In this document: piece after piece, positions 12,295 to 25,029 of the stretch | Numbering within the stretch: the stretch's first letter is position 1 | How the letters are laid out: every line of letters begins with the position of its first letter | NCBI GenBank assembly: GCA_951802195.1 | Contig: OX637634.1 | Span: forward strand, 62,001 to 126,000 | Direction of reading: 5' to 3' | DNA from: Tausonia pullulans | Taxonomy: Eukaryota; Basidiomycota; Tremellomycetes; Cystofilobasidiales; Mrakiaceae | DNA length: 64,000 nucleotides | The notes under the pieces: model-generated | The model's input: the letters and a program-made list of their open reading frames with translations, nothing else | What the model was told of the DNA's origin: nothing | Database searches by the model: none | Translations under genes and position numbers: made by a program

Positions 12295-12715
12295 TCGCTG
12301 CGAAGATCGGGGGGCGGAGAGACAGAGGAGAGGACGGAGGGAAGGACGCTGGATGAATCGAACCGGGGGGAGGCAGCGAAGGTGGGACGATGAAGGTTGA
12401 CGGATGAGGGAAGACGTCGGAAAGGACGCGCCGCGTGCGGACGATGAGATCGACCGCTGACCCCTCGGGGCGTTTGGACTGCTGTGACAGACTGCTTTCG
12501 AGCCGGGCCGAAAATGAGGAAGCGCAAAGGGGCCTGTGCCGGGGATGGTTTTATAGGTGTGGATAACTACCGAAGGAGCGAGAGAGGAGCCATGACACCA
12601 AATCGAAACGAGAGAGAAAGAGTCCCGCACTATGGGCGGGGTGCTGGTTGACATGGAAAAGGAACGGAAAAGAGGGAGCGTAGGAAAGCAAAGGAGAGAC
12701 ACAGAGCAACTTCGG
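12295..12715. other. GH72 promoter / ERG6 downstream region
   Basis: The two minus-strand genes are in tandem. About 420 bp separate the ERG6 stop from the GH72 start. The GH72 leader side is pyrimidine-rich on the minus strand. No other feature is seen. Confidence 0.5.
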
Positions 12716-14805
12716 CTACTTGGCGTCGAGGGGCTTGCGGCCGATGAAGAGGTACATCGGAGTGAAGAGCTGGGGAGAGGAAGAGGACAGGTCAGCCGTA
12801 CAATCAAGAGATGCGCGCGCTGCCGGAGCGTCACTCACCTTCTTCTGTCCACCGCGAACAAGCGCGTCACCAGCAACGCGGAGGGTCTCTCCAACCGAGT
12901 ACGTGCCCTTGGGGACAAGGCCAAGCTTCTCGGCACCCCAGGTGACGTTGTGGGTGATCATCTGGCCGACCTTGGACGTCCGGAAGCACGTGAGGAGGTC
13001 GTAGACGGTCTGCGCCTTGCGGAGGTCTCCCTCGAGAGGGTAGTACCAGGGAATGGCGTCGGGGCGAGCGGCAAGGTCCTCCTCGACGATGATCTCGAAG
13101 CCAGCGGCGACAAAGGCCTCGTGGGCGTTCTTGGCGTTGCGCATCTCGGCGATACCGTCTCCGATCTCAATGCCATGGGCGATGTCCTTGTGCTCGGGGT
13201 TGGTCGGGTCCCACTCGTCAGTCATGACCCACTCGTAGATCTGGAGGGGTGAAAGGAACGGGTCAGCGGGGGGTGATGGATAAAGAGGCAGGAGAGCACC
13301 GTCACACTCACTCCCACGGTTCCTCCGGGCTTGAGGACCTTGTAGATCTCAGAGTAGATGCCCTCAAACGACGGGGCATGGACGGTGGCCTCGATGGCGT
13401 AGACTAGTCGAGAACAGAAAGCGAGCGTCAGTCAGTGACGAACGCCGGGACTGGGAGGAGAGTTAGGCGATTCCACGACTCACCAGCGTCGAAGGAGTTC
13501 TCTCCGAACTGCTTGGAGAGACTCATAAAGTCACCTGGCCACATTGAATAAGAGGTATGAGAGAGTGAGAGAGTGAGAGGGAGAGAGGGAGAGAGGAAGA
13601 GAGAGAGAGGGCCATGATCAGTGACAGTAGCAGGGGGCGCGTGCAGAGATGCGCGCCGATGAACTGACCCTTCTGGAAGGAGACCTGGTCCTGAAGATCC
13701 TGCTGCTGCGTGTACTTCCGGGCCTTCTCCAGCTGGTAGTCGTTGTTGTTGACCTACATTCCCCATGGAATACATCATGATCAAGGTAGAACGTCAGGGA
13801 GATAGGGAAGGAGAGGAGAGAGGAGAGGAGAGTTCATGATCAGTCGTGTCTCCGGTTTATCCATGCCTCAATAACGTGAGAGACTAACTCCGATGATGTT
13901 GGCGTCCGAGAAGCGAGCGATAGCGCGAGCGGGGCCTGGCGTAGAAAGAAGTGGGAGGGGGGGGGGGATCAGCGGGCGATCGGCAGTGATGGTGGCGCGT
14001 GATGCGCGGTCACTCTCTCACCTCCCACACCGCATCCGACGTCAAGGACCTTCTGTCCCGGGCGAAGAGACATCTGGGCAGCGAGATAGTACTCGTGGCG
14101 GGCGAGCTTGTGGTTACGCCAGCAGCCAAGGTCAGCTCGTGTCCGATCCGTCTATTCGACACGTTCGAGAAAGCGCGATCTACGCACCGAAGCAGTGAAG
14201 CCCTCGCCCTTGAAGAAGCGGGAGAAGTGGAAGGAGGTTCCCCATCCGTACTGCGAAGGCAAGAGACGAAGATCAGACCCTGAGAGTGCACGGTCAAGGC
14301 AAAATGAGCGCGCGAGCGACCCGAGCGCGACCGCGGGACAGGGAAGACACGCGGGCGCAGGCACAAAGGACGAGTCAACGAACCTCGTAGAGCTCGGTGG
14401 CCTAGAGGGAAGTAGGGTTCGGAAGCGTCAGTCTGCGAGCTCTCAAAGCCACAAGAGGAAGGGAGGGCGACTGACTCCGTCGTAGTACTGCACGGGGAGG
14501 GAGGAAGAGCCAGAGAAATCGATGGGAAGGTAAGAAGGGAGGAAGGGAGCATGTCAGGACGCCGGACCAAGTGCTTGGCATAGCTCAGCATCGACTGGGA
14601 CGAACGCCGTTGACGACGTCGGTGTACGCGTTGACTGGAAGAGCAGGACGTCAGCGAAACGGACGCCCGCGCGCGTGCACGCCGGAGTGGACAGGCACGC
14701 ACGGCGGTTCTCGGTGTGGGCCTGGGTGTCGTTCTTCGAGTCCTTGTCCCAGAAGGCGGCGTAGTTCTCGATGCCCTTCTGGTTGCGCTTGTCGTCGGCG
14801 GTCAT
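12716..14805 (-). CDS. ERG6: Sterol 24-C-methyltransferase
   Basis: S-adenosylmethionine-dependent enzyme that methylates C-24 of the sterol side chain in ergosterol synthesis, at the ER or lipid droplets. The start at 14805 gives [20 protein letters not shown]. The following exons encode the family signature [20 protein letters not shown], the SAM motif I with [18 protein letters not shown], then [76 protein letters not shown] and [20 protein letters not shown]. The C-terminal sterol-MT domain ends [17 protein letters not shown]. All exons are co-linear with known Erg6. Introns are short, and one contains a (GA)-rich simple repeat (about 13547-13605 on the plus strand) and another a run of 11 sense-strand C. 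The acceptor-side CTGAC branch motif is clear in several introns. Confidence 0.97.
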
Positions 14806-17800
14806 GGCGGTAGTGTAGAGGAGGGGGGAAAGGGAACGCTGGGAGAGGCAGACGTCGACGTTGGGGAGGGACGTGCATGCGGCGAGGTCGCGACGGAGAA
14901 AGTGGGCGACGTGACAGCGAACGCGGAACGAGGGAAGCGAGGAACGAGGAGAGAGACGCGTGAGCGGCGGCCCCGGCACTCGGGGGCTGGGAGACGCGGA
15001 GGCTCACGAAGGGAAGGGACGCGAGAAGAAGCCCGGAAGGAGACGAAGAGGGTGATGGATGGAGTGAGGACACCAGAGAAGGATGAACGAAGCGCCCAGC
15101 GCGCGCCGGCCTGCACGCGTCGAAATCGGCCCACTCTTCTCTCGCCCTCCACTTGGCCCCTGGCACCCGGCGGTGGCTGTCTCCGCCGCCGGGGGCTTCC
15201 GGCGGCGGAACCGGGGCATGCACGACGCTCGCTCGCAGTCCGCGTCTCTCCGGCAGGGCCTCGCTCATGGCCGCATCGAAGACGGCGCAGGAGCCGCGGC
15301 AGAGCGAGCGAGCGCCATCCGCCAAGTCGGATCTCGGGCAGCGGCCCCAGTGGCGCGCGGGGGCGATGTACATCCCCTGCTGGCCGGTGCCACCTCAGCA
15401 GCAGGGCCCAGCCCTCTTCCCCCTCGGCTCGGTGGGCGGGACGAGGGGCTCTGGCAAGCACAGGGCGAGAGCGAGCAGGAGTCATCTGGCAGAGAGCTCC
15501 TGCCGCTCAGATGAGATGGGGGACTGCCTGGGCACGCGCGAGAGCGTGGAGCGGGCCCTGCAGCATCGTCAGCTCCACCAGAGCCTCGGCACCGGAGAAC
15601 AGCGGGCGAGTGTCCATGGCTCGGATGAAGACCAGTGTGGCACTCCTTGGAGACTGCGCGAGGCTGTGCCCCCTGGAGAGACCAACGGGCCGCCTTGTTT
15701 GATCCTATCTTATCTGCCCTCATCTCCAGCCTCCAGACTCTCGAAAATCACCCGGCTCCCTCCCCTCTCCTTTCCCTCTCCCATCTCCTCTTCTTGATCC
15801 TCGGCCGATGAGGACATCTCGCTCTCTCTGGATCCAGCTTCCTCATGAGTTTGTTTCTCTTCACACTCACTCCTAGGCTCTTCTCGCTCGCGTCGGGGCC
15901 CAGTCTCCAGGTGTCCCCCCGTCCGATGGGTCGACCCGGCTCCCTGCCATCAACTGCCTCTATCTCGGTTATAGACCCTATCGTGTGGGAATGTGCTGAC
16001 GCCGGTGTTATCGCTATCCTCGGACGCCTTCGACCAGCTCGACCTCGCGGATCACGAGTCGCGCCTCTGCGCTCGTCAGTCACTCACCCACCTTAGAGCC
16101 CATATTCTCCACCCGGACCCAACCTCCATGTCTCTCGAGGTGAGGGTTCATCGTGGGTGTCATCTCTGTCTACCTGTCGGGGCCTGACGCGTGGAACCAT
16201 GCCCGCCGCTCGCTCGTGCGGCTCTACGAACCAGCCGCTCTCCGTTTCTGTCTTCCTGTCGAACCCTTACATCGAGATGGACTCCCATCTCCTCCATTAG
16301 ACAAGGCAGCAACATATACAAGCCGGTTGGTACCCACAGGCAGGCATCGTCGCCTGCCGCCCTCGTCAGCAACGGCCGCCTGGGTCATTCCCTGCTGCGA
16401 TCGTGTCTTGCGGATTTGGCAGCGACGCCCCTGGCCTGGAGGAGTCCATGGCTTGAGGCGCGGGGCTAGTTGACGAGAGTGGATGTCGCCAAGAGAAGAT
16501 AGAAAACAAGGACGATGCGGTGAGTCCATCTGTTCCTTTCAACCCCTTCGAAAGGCTGGCGTCGACTTGCCTTCACTCCTCCTTGTCCCTCCTCCCTCCT
16601 TCCACCCTCTGCTAGTCCTGCATCCCTATTGAGTTCACTACCTACCTGCTGTGGCTAAGCGGACGTCACGCTCGCGTGTCCGCCTCTCTTAGCAGATTGC
16701 ACGCCGTGCCCGTAACGATACCTGCTGGAGCACGGCAGGCGACCACCGGCCATGGCATATGATGGCGCCTAAACTAACCTGACTGCGTTGGATCCGGAAT
16801 GCTCATCTGGTCCTCCAGCTTTATATCCTCTGCCCTACAGGACTTCATCCTATCCTGTCTTCATCAGAGGGCGGCAGGTCTGAATCCGGCAGGGCAGTGA
16901 TCGCAGCTGGAGCACTAGATGTGAGATGCGGATCTGTCCAAGTAATTCCCCCGTTGCGCCTTCGGCCGATGGATTCGATATCCCAGTGCTCCGGCAGCAG
17001 TTCTCGATGTGCGCATAGGGGGATGGGTCCTGAGCTACAGAGCGAATGCGCGAGTATGGTGCTCTCTCGATCGAAGCGGGTCCAGGATAGTGTTAATGGC
17101 GCTGCCGTGAGACGAGCCGACGTCTCCACTCTCAGGCGCAGACGTTCCTGACATTTTCTGACGCTTAGCTTGTCTCCTCGTCAAGCAGCAACACGTCCAA
17201 ACTGGCTCCTCACGACAGGAAAGCGTGGTCGGTGTGCCGTCTGGCAGACGGGCCCGCCTGACACTCGCCGAGTCCTCGGCCGGCGCCTGGTGACCATCTC
17301 CGCTGAGATCATCCCTGAAGATCTGGCTGCGTCAGATGTAGGCAGGACATATGAACGTTTAGCCTCAGGGTCGCTGCCCCTAGAGACTTCCCAGCTGCCC
17401 TATCCGTGACCATAGAGCTGGCCCTCCTCAGTTCCTTCAGGTCGGCAGATCAGGTTGGACCCCTGGATGATCCGCCGCCGTTCCACCTAGCCAGGTCGTC
17501 CGCCGTCCCATCCCCTCGACTGTATGGCTAATAATGTATGCGCCGACGTGCCTCGGGCTTGTTGATGTGTTGAAGTGCGACGTATAGGTGAATGGGGGTG
17601 CCGAACTGGGCTTGAGACGTCGGAGCATGGCGGAGATTGGAAGTTGCCGGTCTGGGATACCACTTGACGAAGAATTTAGACGAGTGTGATGTCCGGGGGT
17701 GCTTCTTCTGAATGAGCACAAGGAGAGTAGGTTGGGCTGGGCAGGCGAAGGAAGAACGAGCGCGGAGGGACAAGCGCGCTCCATGTGGAAACGGGCGGCT

Positions 17801-18376
17801 CGTCTTCGTCGAGGATATGCATGATCTTGTCTCCTCCCCTATGGGCTCTTGCCATCGAGTCAGAACGTGCCTCAGCATTGCGCGTGCATCTTCCTGGCAG
17901 TGTGACGGGCGACGTCGCCTGTGTGGCAAATCCCCCCATGACGTCGCCATCCACGGCCGCCGGAGAGAACGACCATGTTGCCAGACTTCGGCCGAGGCCT
18001 CATGTAAGCTCGCATGCTGCTAGGTGGCGAAGGGAAGGAGACCGCCAGCAGCCCGATGATTCGAGAGGATCTGCGCGCGCGTGGCTGCTGAGACGAACTT
18101 CCCTCCACCTGCCTCCTGCTTCTTCATCACTCCGATCTTGACTGGGGGCGTCGGCTTCTGAAAGTATATGAGTCGCGTGCCGTGACACACGCCCCTTGCG
18201 CGCCCATTCTTTCAGGGGTCTATGTGCACGTCTCGGCGAAGGAAGGCGCAAGAGAGGGGGGGAGGGACACGTCGGGGACACCCACATCCGCCTCGCCTCC
18301 TTCTCCCCCCTCCTCTCCAACCAAAACACCCTCCTTCTTCTTCCCCTTCCCTTCCTCCCCTCTTCCCTCGCTCGAC
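14806..18376. other. 3.6-kb region without a recognised gene between divergent ERG6 and PEBP genes
   Basis: Both strands have several open frames of 60-330 codons, but none shows family motifs, plausible splice joins or natural amino acid composition. The longest (+ 14716-15702) is antisense to ERG6 exon 1 and is Arg/Gly-rich, as expected from GC-rich noncoding DNA. A perfect 11-bp stem hairpin lies at 15182-15209. The stretch 16500-18000 is more even in composition and could be an old relic, but I could not identify it. The last 200 bp are pyrimidine-rich and are probably the PEBP promoter. Confidence 0.5.
15182..15209. repeat. GC-only inverted repeat (11-bp stem, 6-nt loop)
   Basis: TCCGCCGCCGG is followed by GGGCTT and then by its exact reverse complement. 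It is the strongest short hairpin noticed in the gene-free region. Its function is unknown. Confidence 0.85.
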
Positions 18377-20254
18377 ATGATTGCCCCCGTCTTTGCCGTC
18401 CTCACCCTCGCCGCTGGCGCCTTTGCCCAGACTGCCTCGCCCGTCGACCTCGCTGCCGCCAAGGTCCGTTCCTCTCCTCCCCCTCGCTCGCTCCTCGCCC
18501 CCCCCCCCCCCCCCCCCCACTGCCTCCGCCTGCTCGCTTCTCTATTCTTGGGCCTGTCATCATCGAGGCTCACACCTGTATCCCCTCCTTCACCTGTATC
18601 TTCGCTTTCCCTATGCTTGCCCTCGTATGCTCTCTCCCCTCAGGCCAACTTCGACCGTGAGTGTCGCGCTCTACCGCTCGCTCGCTCGCTCGCTCCCCAA
18701 ACTCCCTCTCTTTTCTGACCCTCCTCCCTCTCTCTTCCAGAGTCCCACATCGTCCCGGACCTGCTTTCGGCCTTCGATCCCTCGGCGGTCCTCGCGGCCT
18801 CCTTCTCCGGCAACAACGCCGCCATCGGCCAGCCGCTCACCATCGACCAGGTCAAGGAGCAACCTGAGCTCACCGTCAACCCGGCGGCGGCGGCGGCGGC
18901 GGATGTGTTCGCTCAGGGCAACGTGTTCACGGTCGCTAGTGAGTGGCCGGGTCACTGCTATGTGGTTCTGGATGAGGGTGGGACGAGGACGAGGGCGGAC
19001 GCCGGTTCCGGCCCGAGGAGGAGCGAGAGCACGATGAACGCGTCGCGTGCGAAGAGGAGAGAAGAAAGCCACCACGCACGCGTGGCGCAGCCGTCTCTGC
19101 AAACACACGTTCGAACTAGCAGCAGACTACTGACTCTGCTTCTCCTCTCTCTGCCATCCAGTGGTCGACCCTGGAGTTGTCGGTGCCGACCAGTCCGCTG
19201 GCCAGGTGCGTTCTTCCTCATGCACGCGTTTGGCCATGATCCCTCCTCTCGCCGCCGAGACCTGACTGGTTCCCTTTTCTTCGCAAGACCCGCCACTGGC
19301 TCGTTAACAGTGAGTAGTACACACGCAAGTCTGCACTTTTGAATCATCGTGCTGACTGACGCCACTTCTCTCCAGACGTTGCTCTTTCTGGCGAGGGACC
19401 CTATACCCTCAACTACACCACCGAGGCCATCACTACCTGTGCGTCATCGTGTGTGAGCGTGTGGCTCCTGACTTTGTCCCATGCTGATAGATTCACTTTA
19501 CAGACGGAGGTCCTTACCCCGCTGAGGGCAGCGGTGAGCACGCGCCGTCTTCTCTTCGTCTCACCTATTTGTGCTGACGTATATCATTGCATTAGGCCCC
19601 CACCGCTACACCATCCTCCTTCTCCCCCAGCCCAGCTCCTTCAAGGCCCCCGATGGTCTCAATGCTCCCGGCGTGAGTATCCTCTGCCCTCTACGTCGTC
19701 ACATGCGACCTCTCTGACCGGGCCCCACCTTTACAGGTCGCTATCTCGACCATGAACTTCCCGGAGTACATCAACTCGACCGGCCTCGGGGCCCCCGTCG
19801 CCGGTTTCTACTTCACCGTCGAGCAGGGAACCTCAACCGTCTCGTGGGTCGCTTGCGCTCCCCGTTCCCTCCATTGCATCGCCTGACATCTAACAATCCT
19901 CCCTTACAGCGTTGAGTCTACCTCGGCCGTCGTCACCTCGACCCTCGCCGTCTCTGCATCTGCTGCTGGCTCGGCTTCCGCCGCTGCCTCTTCCGCCTCT
20001 GCCTCTGGCTCGGCCGCCGCTGCCTCCATCACCAAGACCAAGGCCTCTGCGTCTGCGTGCGTCTCTTTTTTTTTTTCCTCTCCCTCACCTCCAGCTCATT
20101 GACTCTCTCTTTCTCTCTCTCTGGTCTTGTGTGCAGCGCTGCGTCCGCCGCTGCCTCCTCCGCCGCCCCCGCGTCGGCTGGATCCCGCTCGACGACCGTC
20201 GGCGGTTTCGCTGTTGTTGGAGCTGCTGGTCTTGTTGCCGCTGCTCTCTTCTAA
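18377..20254 (+). CDS. Secreted, probably GPI-anchored phosphatidylethanolamine-binding protein (PEBP) family protein
   Basis: PEBP/TFS1 proteins bind phospholipid head groups or inhibit proteases. The start MIAPVFAVLTLAAGAFAQTA is a clear signal peptide. Later exons give SHIVPDLLSAFDPSAVLAAS, then the PEBP core VDPGVVGADQSAGQTRHWLV, EGPYTLNYTTEAITTYGGPY, GSGPHRYTILLLPQPSSFKA and a final VAGFYFTVEQGT, in family order. The DPxxP-type and GxHR ligand-site motifs appear as VDPGVV and GPHRY. About 80 Ser/Ala-rich residues and a hydrophobic end (VGGFAVVGAAGLVAAALF) with no charged tail follow, consistent with a GPI signal. About ten short introns; intron 1 contains 21 consecutive C (18498-18518). 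The start was chosen because it gives the signal peptide and a good context (CGACATGA). Confidence 0.88.
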
Positions 20255-21111
20255 GCACCTTCGTTTAGGGTGATAGACTTCGTACTCTCGTGTGGCACGC
20301 TCTGAGAGCACCCCACGTGGTTCCAATGGACATACAGACAGAGACAGATACAACCTCTCTTGGGTTTTTTTCTTGTTCGCCTTGATGCATCCACCCCTCT
20401 TTTGGATGCCATACTCCCTCTGCTTCCCTCTCCCTTCTGAGAGATACTCCTCGTCGAGATACACCCGTCAGGGAGGCTCGTCTTCGTCGCGCTGGGATCG
20501 TCCGCGCTCGAGAGTCAGGCGCCATGCGCGCCCAGGGTCTCTCCTCTTGCCCACATCCGCCTGGGTTCGACCGCGAGACAGCTGCCGGGGTGGGTGAGCG
20601 ACCGCATGGCGAGCGGGCGGGCGGGCAGGAGAGGTCGGCGAGGGACGAGGACGCCGGCGTGCCTGCTGCCACTTGGAAGGGGGTTGGGTGGTCCGCAGCG
20701 GCAGGCAGGAAGGGAGGGAGAGGAGGGGGGGGGGGGGGGTCCAAGGAAGCCAGCCGCCCGTTCGGTCGTGTGTCGCCCGCCGGCTTTCCCAAGGGCCAGA
20801 CAGACGGCCAGACAGCTTCTTCCTCTCTCCCTTCTTATGGCTATGCGGGATCGCCCAGGGTTGAGTCCGGACAACGATACACTTCACCACTGCAACGGGG
20901 AGGAACCGATGGTTTTTTTCTTCTCTCCTTTTCTTTGTATTTTAGTCACGGGTCGAAGGACAAAGGACGAGATGACCGCAAGAGAGATAGGGAAAGGGAG
21001 AAAGGGGAGAGAGATGACAGATAGGGATGGAGGAGAGGGGCAAGGACTGTAAAAACCGGGTGGGGGAGGGGATGAGATGGGAAGATCATACATGAGATCA
21101 AGAGGAGGAAG
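20255..21111. other. Intergenic between PEBP gene and LINE
   Basis: No gene is recognised. It has a run of 15 G at 20725-20739 and a purine-rich stretch at 20950-21110 ending at the LINE target-site duplication. Confidence 0.5.
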
Positions 21112-21121
21112 AAGAGCCTTT
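21112..21121. repeat. LINE target-site duplication, 3' copy
   Basis: AAGAGCCTTT on the plus strand, identical to 26938-26947. The last three T are shared with the A-tail, so 7 bases (21112-21118) are unambiguous. Confidence 0.75.
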
Positions 21122-21355
21122 TTTTTGTTTTGTATTTAAGTCATGAGTTATACGTAGAGAACGAGGTAACTCTATGAGAGATGGTGATTCGTAGCTAGAT
21201 AGAAGGAAAGCGAAAATGAAAGTAGGGATGGAAGGAAAACAAAAGATGGGTCATGGACATAAGTCCATTAGAAAAGGTAAGATATTAAGATGACCAGATA
21301 CACTAAGCATTGGCTATGGACCACCAGCCATACTTCCCCACCCCTGACCTGCTTT

Positions 21356-24300
21356 TCACCCGGGATCGATGGCGGCCCCGACAGCAGTACCAGCCATCTG
21401 GCCACTGCCAGCCATCCACCTCGTGCTCGACTGCCAGTGCGTCTGCCGGATCATAGACGCGATCTTGCGGATCTCCTCGTCCGTGACAGGGTCGAGGGCT
21501 GCGATCTTGCTGTACCTCCGCCTCCGGACAAATCGCCATGTCCGGGCTAGAAAGATGCAGTGGAAGAGGAAGGTCGCCTTCGGCGGCGACGGCGTTGGGC
21601 AGACAAGCGTCTGGAGGGAGGGAGGATGGGTGGGGAGTGAAGGAGAGGCACGTGCAGCAGCAGCAGCAGACCAGATAGCGCGCACGACGGGACACGGCTC
21701 GTCGAAGAGGTGGAAGAAGGACTCGACGGAGGCCGTCAGGCACAGCGCACATCGCTTGGACCTGTTGTGCGGTGTAGCGGTGCCGTCGGCGAGGAATGGC
21801 GCAGCAGTATGCTTCCCTGGGTGGAGGCTGTACAGCGAGAATCGGTGGGCCAAGTCGACGTCTTCGGGCGACGCTCGGGACACGGCCTTGCAAGCACCAC
21901 TGACGCTTCCAATCGATCTTGGTAAGCGCCGGAAAGTGATCCTGCCAGCCCTTTGGGATGATGAGGTCGCGGTTGGCTAGAGTGCGACTGTGTGTGCCAG
22001 GGGTGTAAAGAGGGACGTTCAGCCGGCCCAGGTTTGTGTGGCCAGGGTGGAAAGCTATCCGCAACTGGCTATCTGTACCGAACGTAGACATCCAGTGGAC
22101 AGCGTTCCTCCAGCGGTCTTGATTCCAGTAGCTCATGTCAAAGCTGACTTCTTCGAACCATGCCCGGAGGTAAGCCTGCCATCGCGCAGGGAGAGCTCCT
22201 TGGAGCTTTGTGATGGCATTCCACCAGACGGCTGGGAAGAACCATTGACCTTCCACTGGGGAAAGGAATACGCCTAGCCAGCTGAAATTGGCGGGCCGAG
22301 GTCCTCTGATGAACTCTCCATCCCTGAAGATGGTGCGAGTCAGCATTCTATAAGCCCCTGGGTCAAGGCTCATGGTATGGATGATCCGCTTGCGAATACG
22401 GATCGATGCGGGAAGCTCCGGCCTGAAGAGCACATCGCCAGCCCACTGGGCGCGCGCTTTGATCAGCCGGAATCGGAGTGGCGTGAAGCCGAAGCCACCG
22501 AGGTCTCGAGGGGTTTCCAGACGCTCCCTGCTGACGTCATGGTGTTTCGATCGATAGAGGGACTTGTAGGCCGTTGCCTCGAGGTCTTCCAGGATATCGT
22601 CTGGGCACGGCAGGAAGCGGTCCAGGTAGATGATCTTCGAGTAGATGTACTGGTTGATGACGTTGCATCGCGCAAGGAGAGGGAGGTCGTGCAGCGGGAT
22701 GCGCGCGAGTCGAGCCTTCAGTTTGCCGATGACATCTCGCCAGCAAGCAGGCACGTTGACCGTGCGACCGCATGGAACGCCGAGGAAGTCGAATGAAAGC
22801 GTTTGGACGCGCCAATCGTGGTACATCGTAGGCGCATCCGTCCGGCATAACCCTAGAGGATAGAGGAGTGACTTCTGGTAGTTTAGCTTGCTTGCTGCGG
22901 CGTTCTCGTACTCTCGGAGGCAGACCGCGCCTCGTCGACCTCCGACCAGGTCCGACACCGGATACTAAGATCGTCTGCAAAGAGGAGGACCTTCCGCTCG
23001 TGTAGAGGGGGCGGATTGGCCGGTGGGAGGCGATGGCGGAGCATACATGCCAGCGGCTCCAGAAGGAGAGCAAAGATCGTCGGTGCCGCGGGATCGCCCT
23101 GGCGGACACCAGACCGGATGTCGATGGCTTGGCCCATCCATCCGTTGATCATGAGCCGAGCTGTCTGAGAGGTCATCGTTGAGGTGATCCACGCGGCGGC
23201 GCGCGGACCGAACCCCATGTGGCTGAGGCAGGGGCCAACAAAGTCGTGCGATACTCTGTCGTATGCCTTCTCAAAGTCGACCTGGGCGAGGACGCCAGGC
23301 AAAAGGTCTTCGTCGTCAATGGCGAGCTGGAGAGAGGAGATGTTGCGACCCGAGTCACGGCCAGGGAGGAAGCCTGTCTGGTCCCCGTCGATGAGGGAGT
23401 CCACGACGGTGAGCAGGCGGCTGTTGATGACAAGGGAGAAGATGCGAGCGTCAACGTTGATGAGCGAGATCGGACGATAGTTGGCAATCTGATCGCGATC
23501 TCCCTTCTTCTTGAAGATGAGATGGATATGGGCCTCGCGCTGTGAGGCGGATCGGAGGCCTGTCTCCGGGACGAGGTTCAGTAGGCTGAGGAGGATCGGG
23601 CCGACGACAGCCCATGTGGCCTGGTAGAACTCGACGGGGATCCCGTCGCTTCCTGGTGTCTTGTTACAGTTCGATCGGAACGTGGCCCGCCTGAGCTCTT
23701 CCAGTTCGAAGGGTTTCTCGAGGGTCCGACTCTGGGAGTTGTCGAGTGTGTTGGTGGCATATCGGAGGACGTTTGCGTGCTCGGCAGCTGGCGTCGTCTT
23801 GGTCTCATAGAGAGTTGTGTAGAAGGCGTGTGCTGAAGCAAGAATGCTCTCGTTGTTTGCGATGGCTGCGGCTGCTGGGTTGTCGAGTGGCCGAAGAGCT
23901 GCGATAGTGTCGGCCTGGCGGACGATCTTGAGTCGCTGCTTGACGGCATACTCGCTTGTGTTGACTGGTTCGAGGTGGGCTCGAAGAGCGTGGCCTTGGA
24001 GAGTCGACCTAAGCGGAGCCCCGCCTGTCACTCTGCTCATTCGGGCGAGGTGTCTTGAGATGCAAGACGCCTCCTGCGCTATCTGAAGCTTGGTCCGGTC
24101 CCAAGCCTCGAAGGGGTCCCTGATCTCTGTGAGCGCATCTTGGTACCACTTGGGGATATGGTAGAGGAAGAACTCAACGAAGCCTGTGATCTTCAGCAGG
24201 TGTGTGCCAATCTTGTACGATCCAGGACCGTGCTCCATTGCACCTGGGAAGGTGAGGCTGAGTTCGATCGGCTTGTGGGTAGAGTAAAGATGGCCAGACG

Positions 24301-25029
24301 GTCGTGGCAGGAAGCGCTGTCGTACGGCTCGGCTAGCGAGTAGAGGGGACAGGTAGAAGCGATCGATGCGGCGATCTGCTCGCGTGATGCCAGTATAGTT
24401 AGTGTATTGGCGCTGGAGCGGGTATAGGGATCGGTATGGGTCAGAGAGGGCAAAGTCCCGGGCCAGCCGGCACATTTCCTCCTTTCCCACGTTCTGGGTA
24501 AATTGGCTCATCCCGTCGAGGTAGCTGTCCTCCACACAGTTCCAGTCCCCACCCAGGAGGAGAGGAATGTCAGAGTGGGCAGGTATCTTGCGAGATAGAG
24601 TAGAGAGGAACTCCTTTGTCGAACGGCCGTTCGTTTGGCTGTCTCGGCAGGGGACGTAGACTGCAGCCACCCTGACGGCTTCACCGGCGATGACGAACAC
24701 GGCATCCGTGAGGTTGGTTCGTAAGATGGGAGAGGAGCGGGAGATGGATCTGATTCTAGTTGGAGGGGTATCAGGAGGGAGGAATCGAGAGGCATGCCGC
24801 CAGAGGATGGCAGTCTGGCATCCGACCGTAAAGATCGAGCCGAAGCCCATATCTTTACACTCAGCTGTCCAGGTCGCTACCTGATCTGGTGTTGTGCATG
24901 CCACTTCTGAGAGAAGGTATATGTCAGCCTTGGATCGTGATAGAGGGAGAGGAGGAGACTGCGGGCGCGATCTCGCGTGAACACCCTCTGGATGTTCGCC
25001 GCGACGATCTGTACATAGTTGTACACCAT
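21356..25029 (-). pseudogene. LINE ORF2: apurinic-like endonuclease, reverse transcriptase and zinc-binding C-terminus, three frameshifts
   Basis: The start ATG overlaps the ORF1 stop (TAATG at 25027-25031). Endonuclease motifs are AANIQR, IYLLSEVAC, LLLGGDWNCVEDSYLDG and TRADRRIDRFYLSPLL. The last motif is STHKPIEL where SDH is usual. Reverse transcriptase motifs are TPGSDGIPVEFYQATW, HLIFKKKGDRDQIANYRPIS, GFLPGRDSGRNI, VDFEKAYDRVSH, GVRQGDPAAPTIFAL and LLFADDLSI (about 22965-22985). The tail has LGVPCGRTVNVPACW, NVINQYIYSKIIYLDRFL and a zf-RVT type CALC...HLF...CP motif ending AAIDPG at 21356. Frames break at about 24950, 22915 and 21890 by single-base shifts; each side continues with clear homology. 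I infer this copy cannot make a full ORF2 protein unless the shifts are assembly errors. Confidence 0.92.

Noticed and set aside
14716-15702. Long plus-strand open frame of 328 codons
   Set aside because: It is antisense to ERG6 exon 1, Arg/Gly/Ser-rich, has no motif and arises easily in GC-rich DNA.
21119-21137. Plus-strand T run as a Pol III terminator
   Set aside because: It lies at the 3' end of the minus-strand LINE beside the target duplication and is better read as its A-rich tail.
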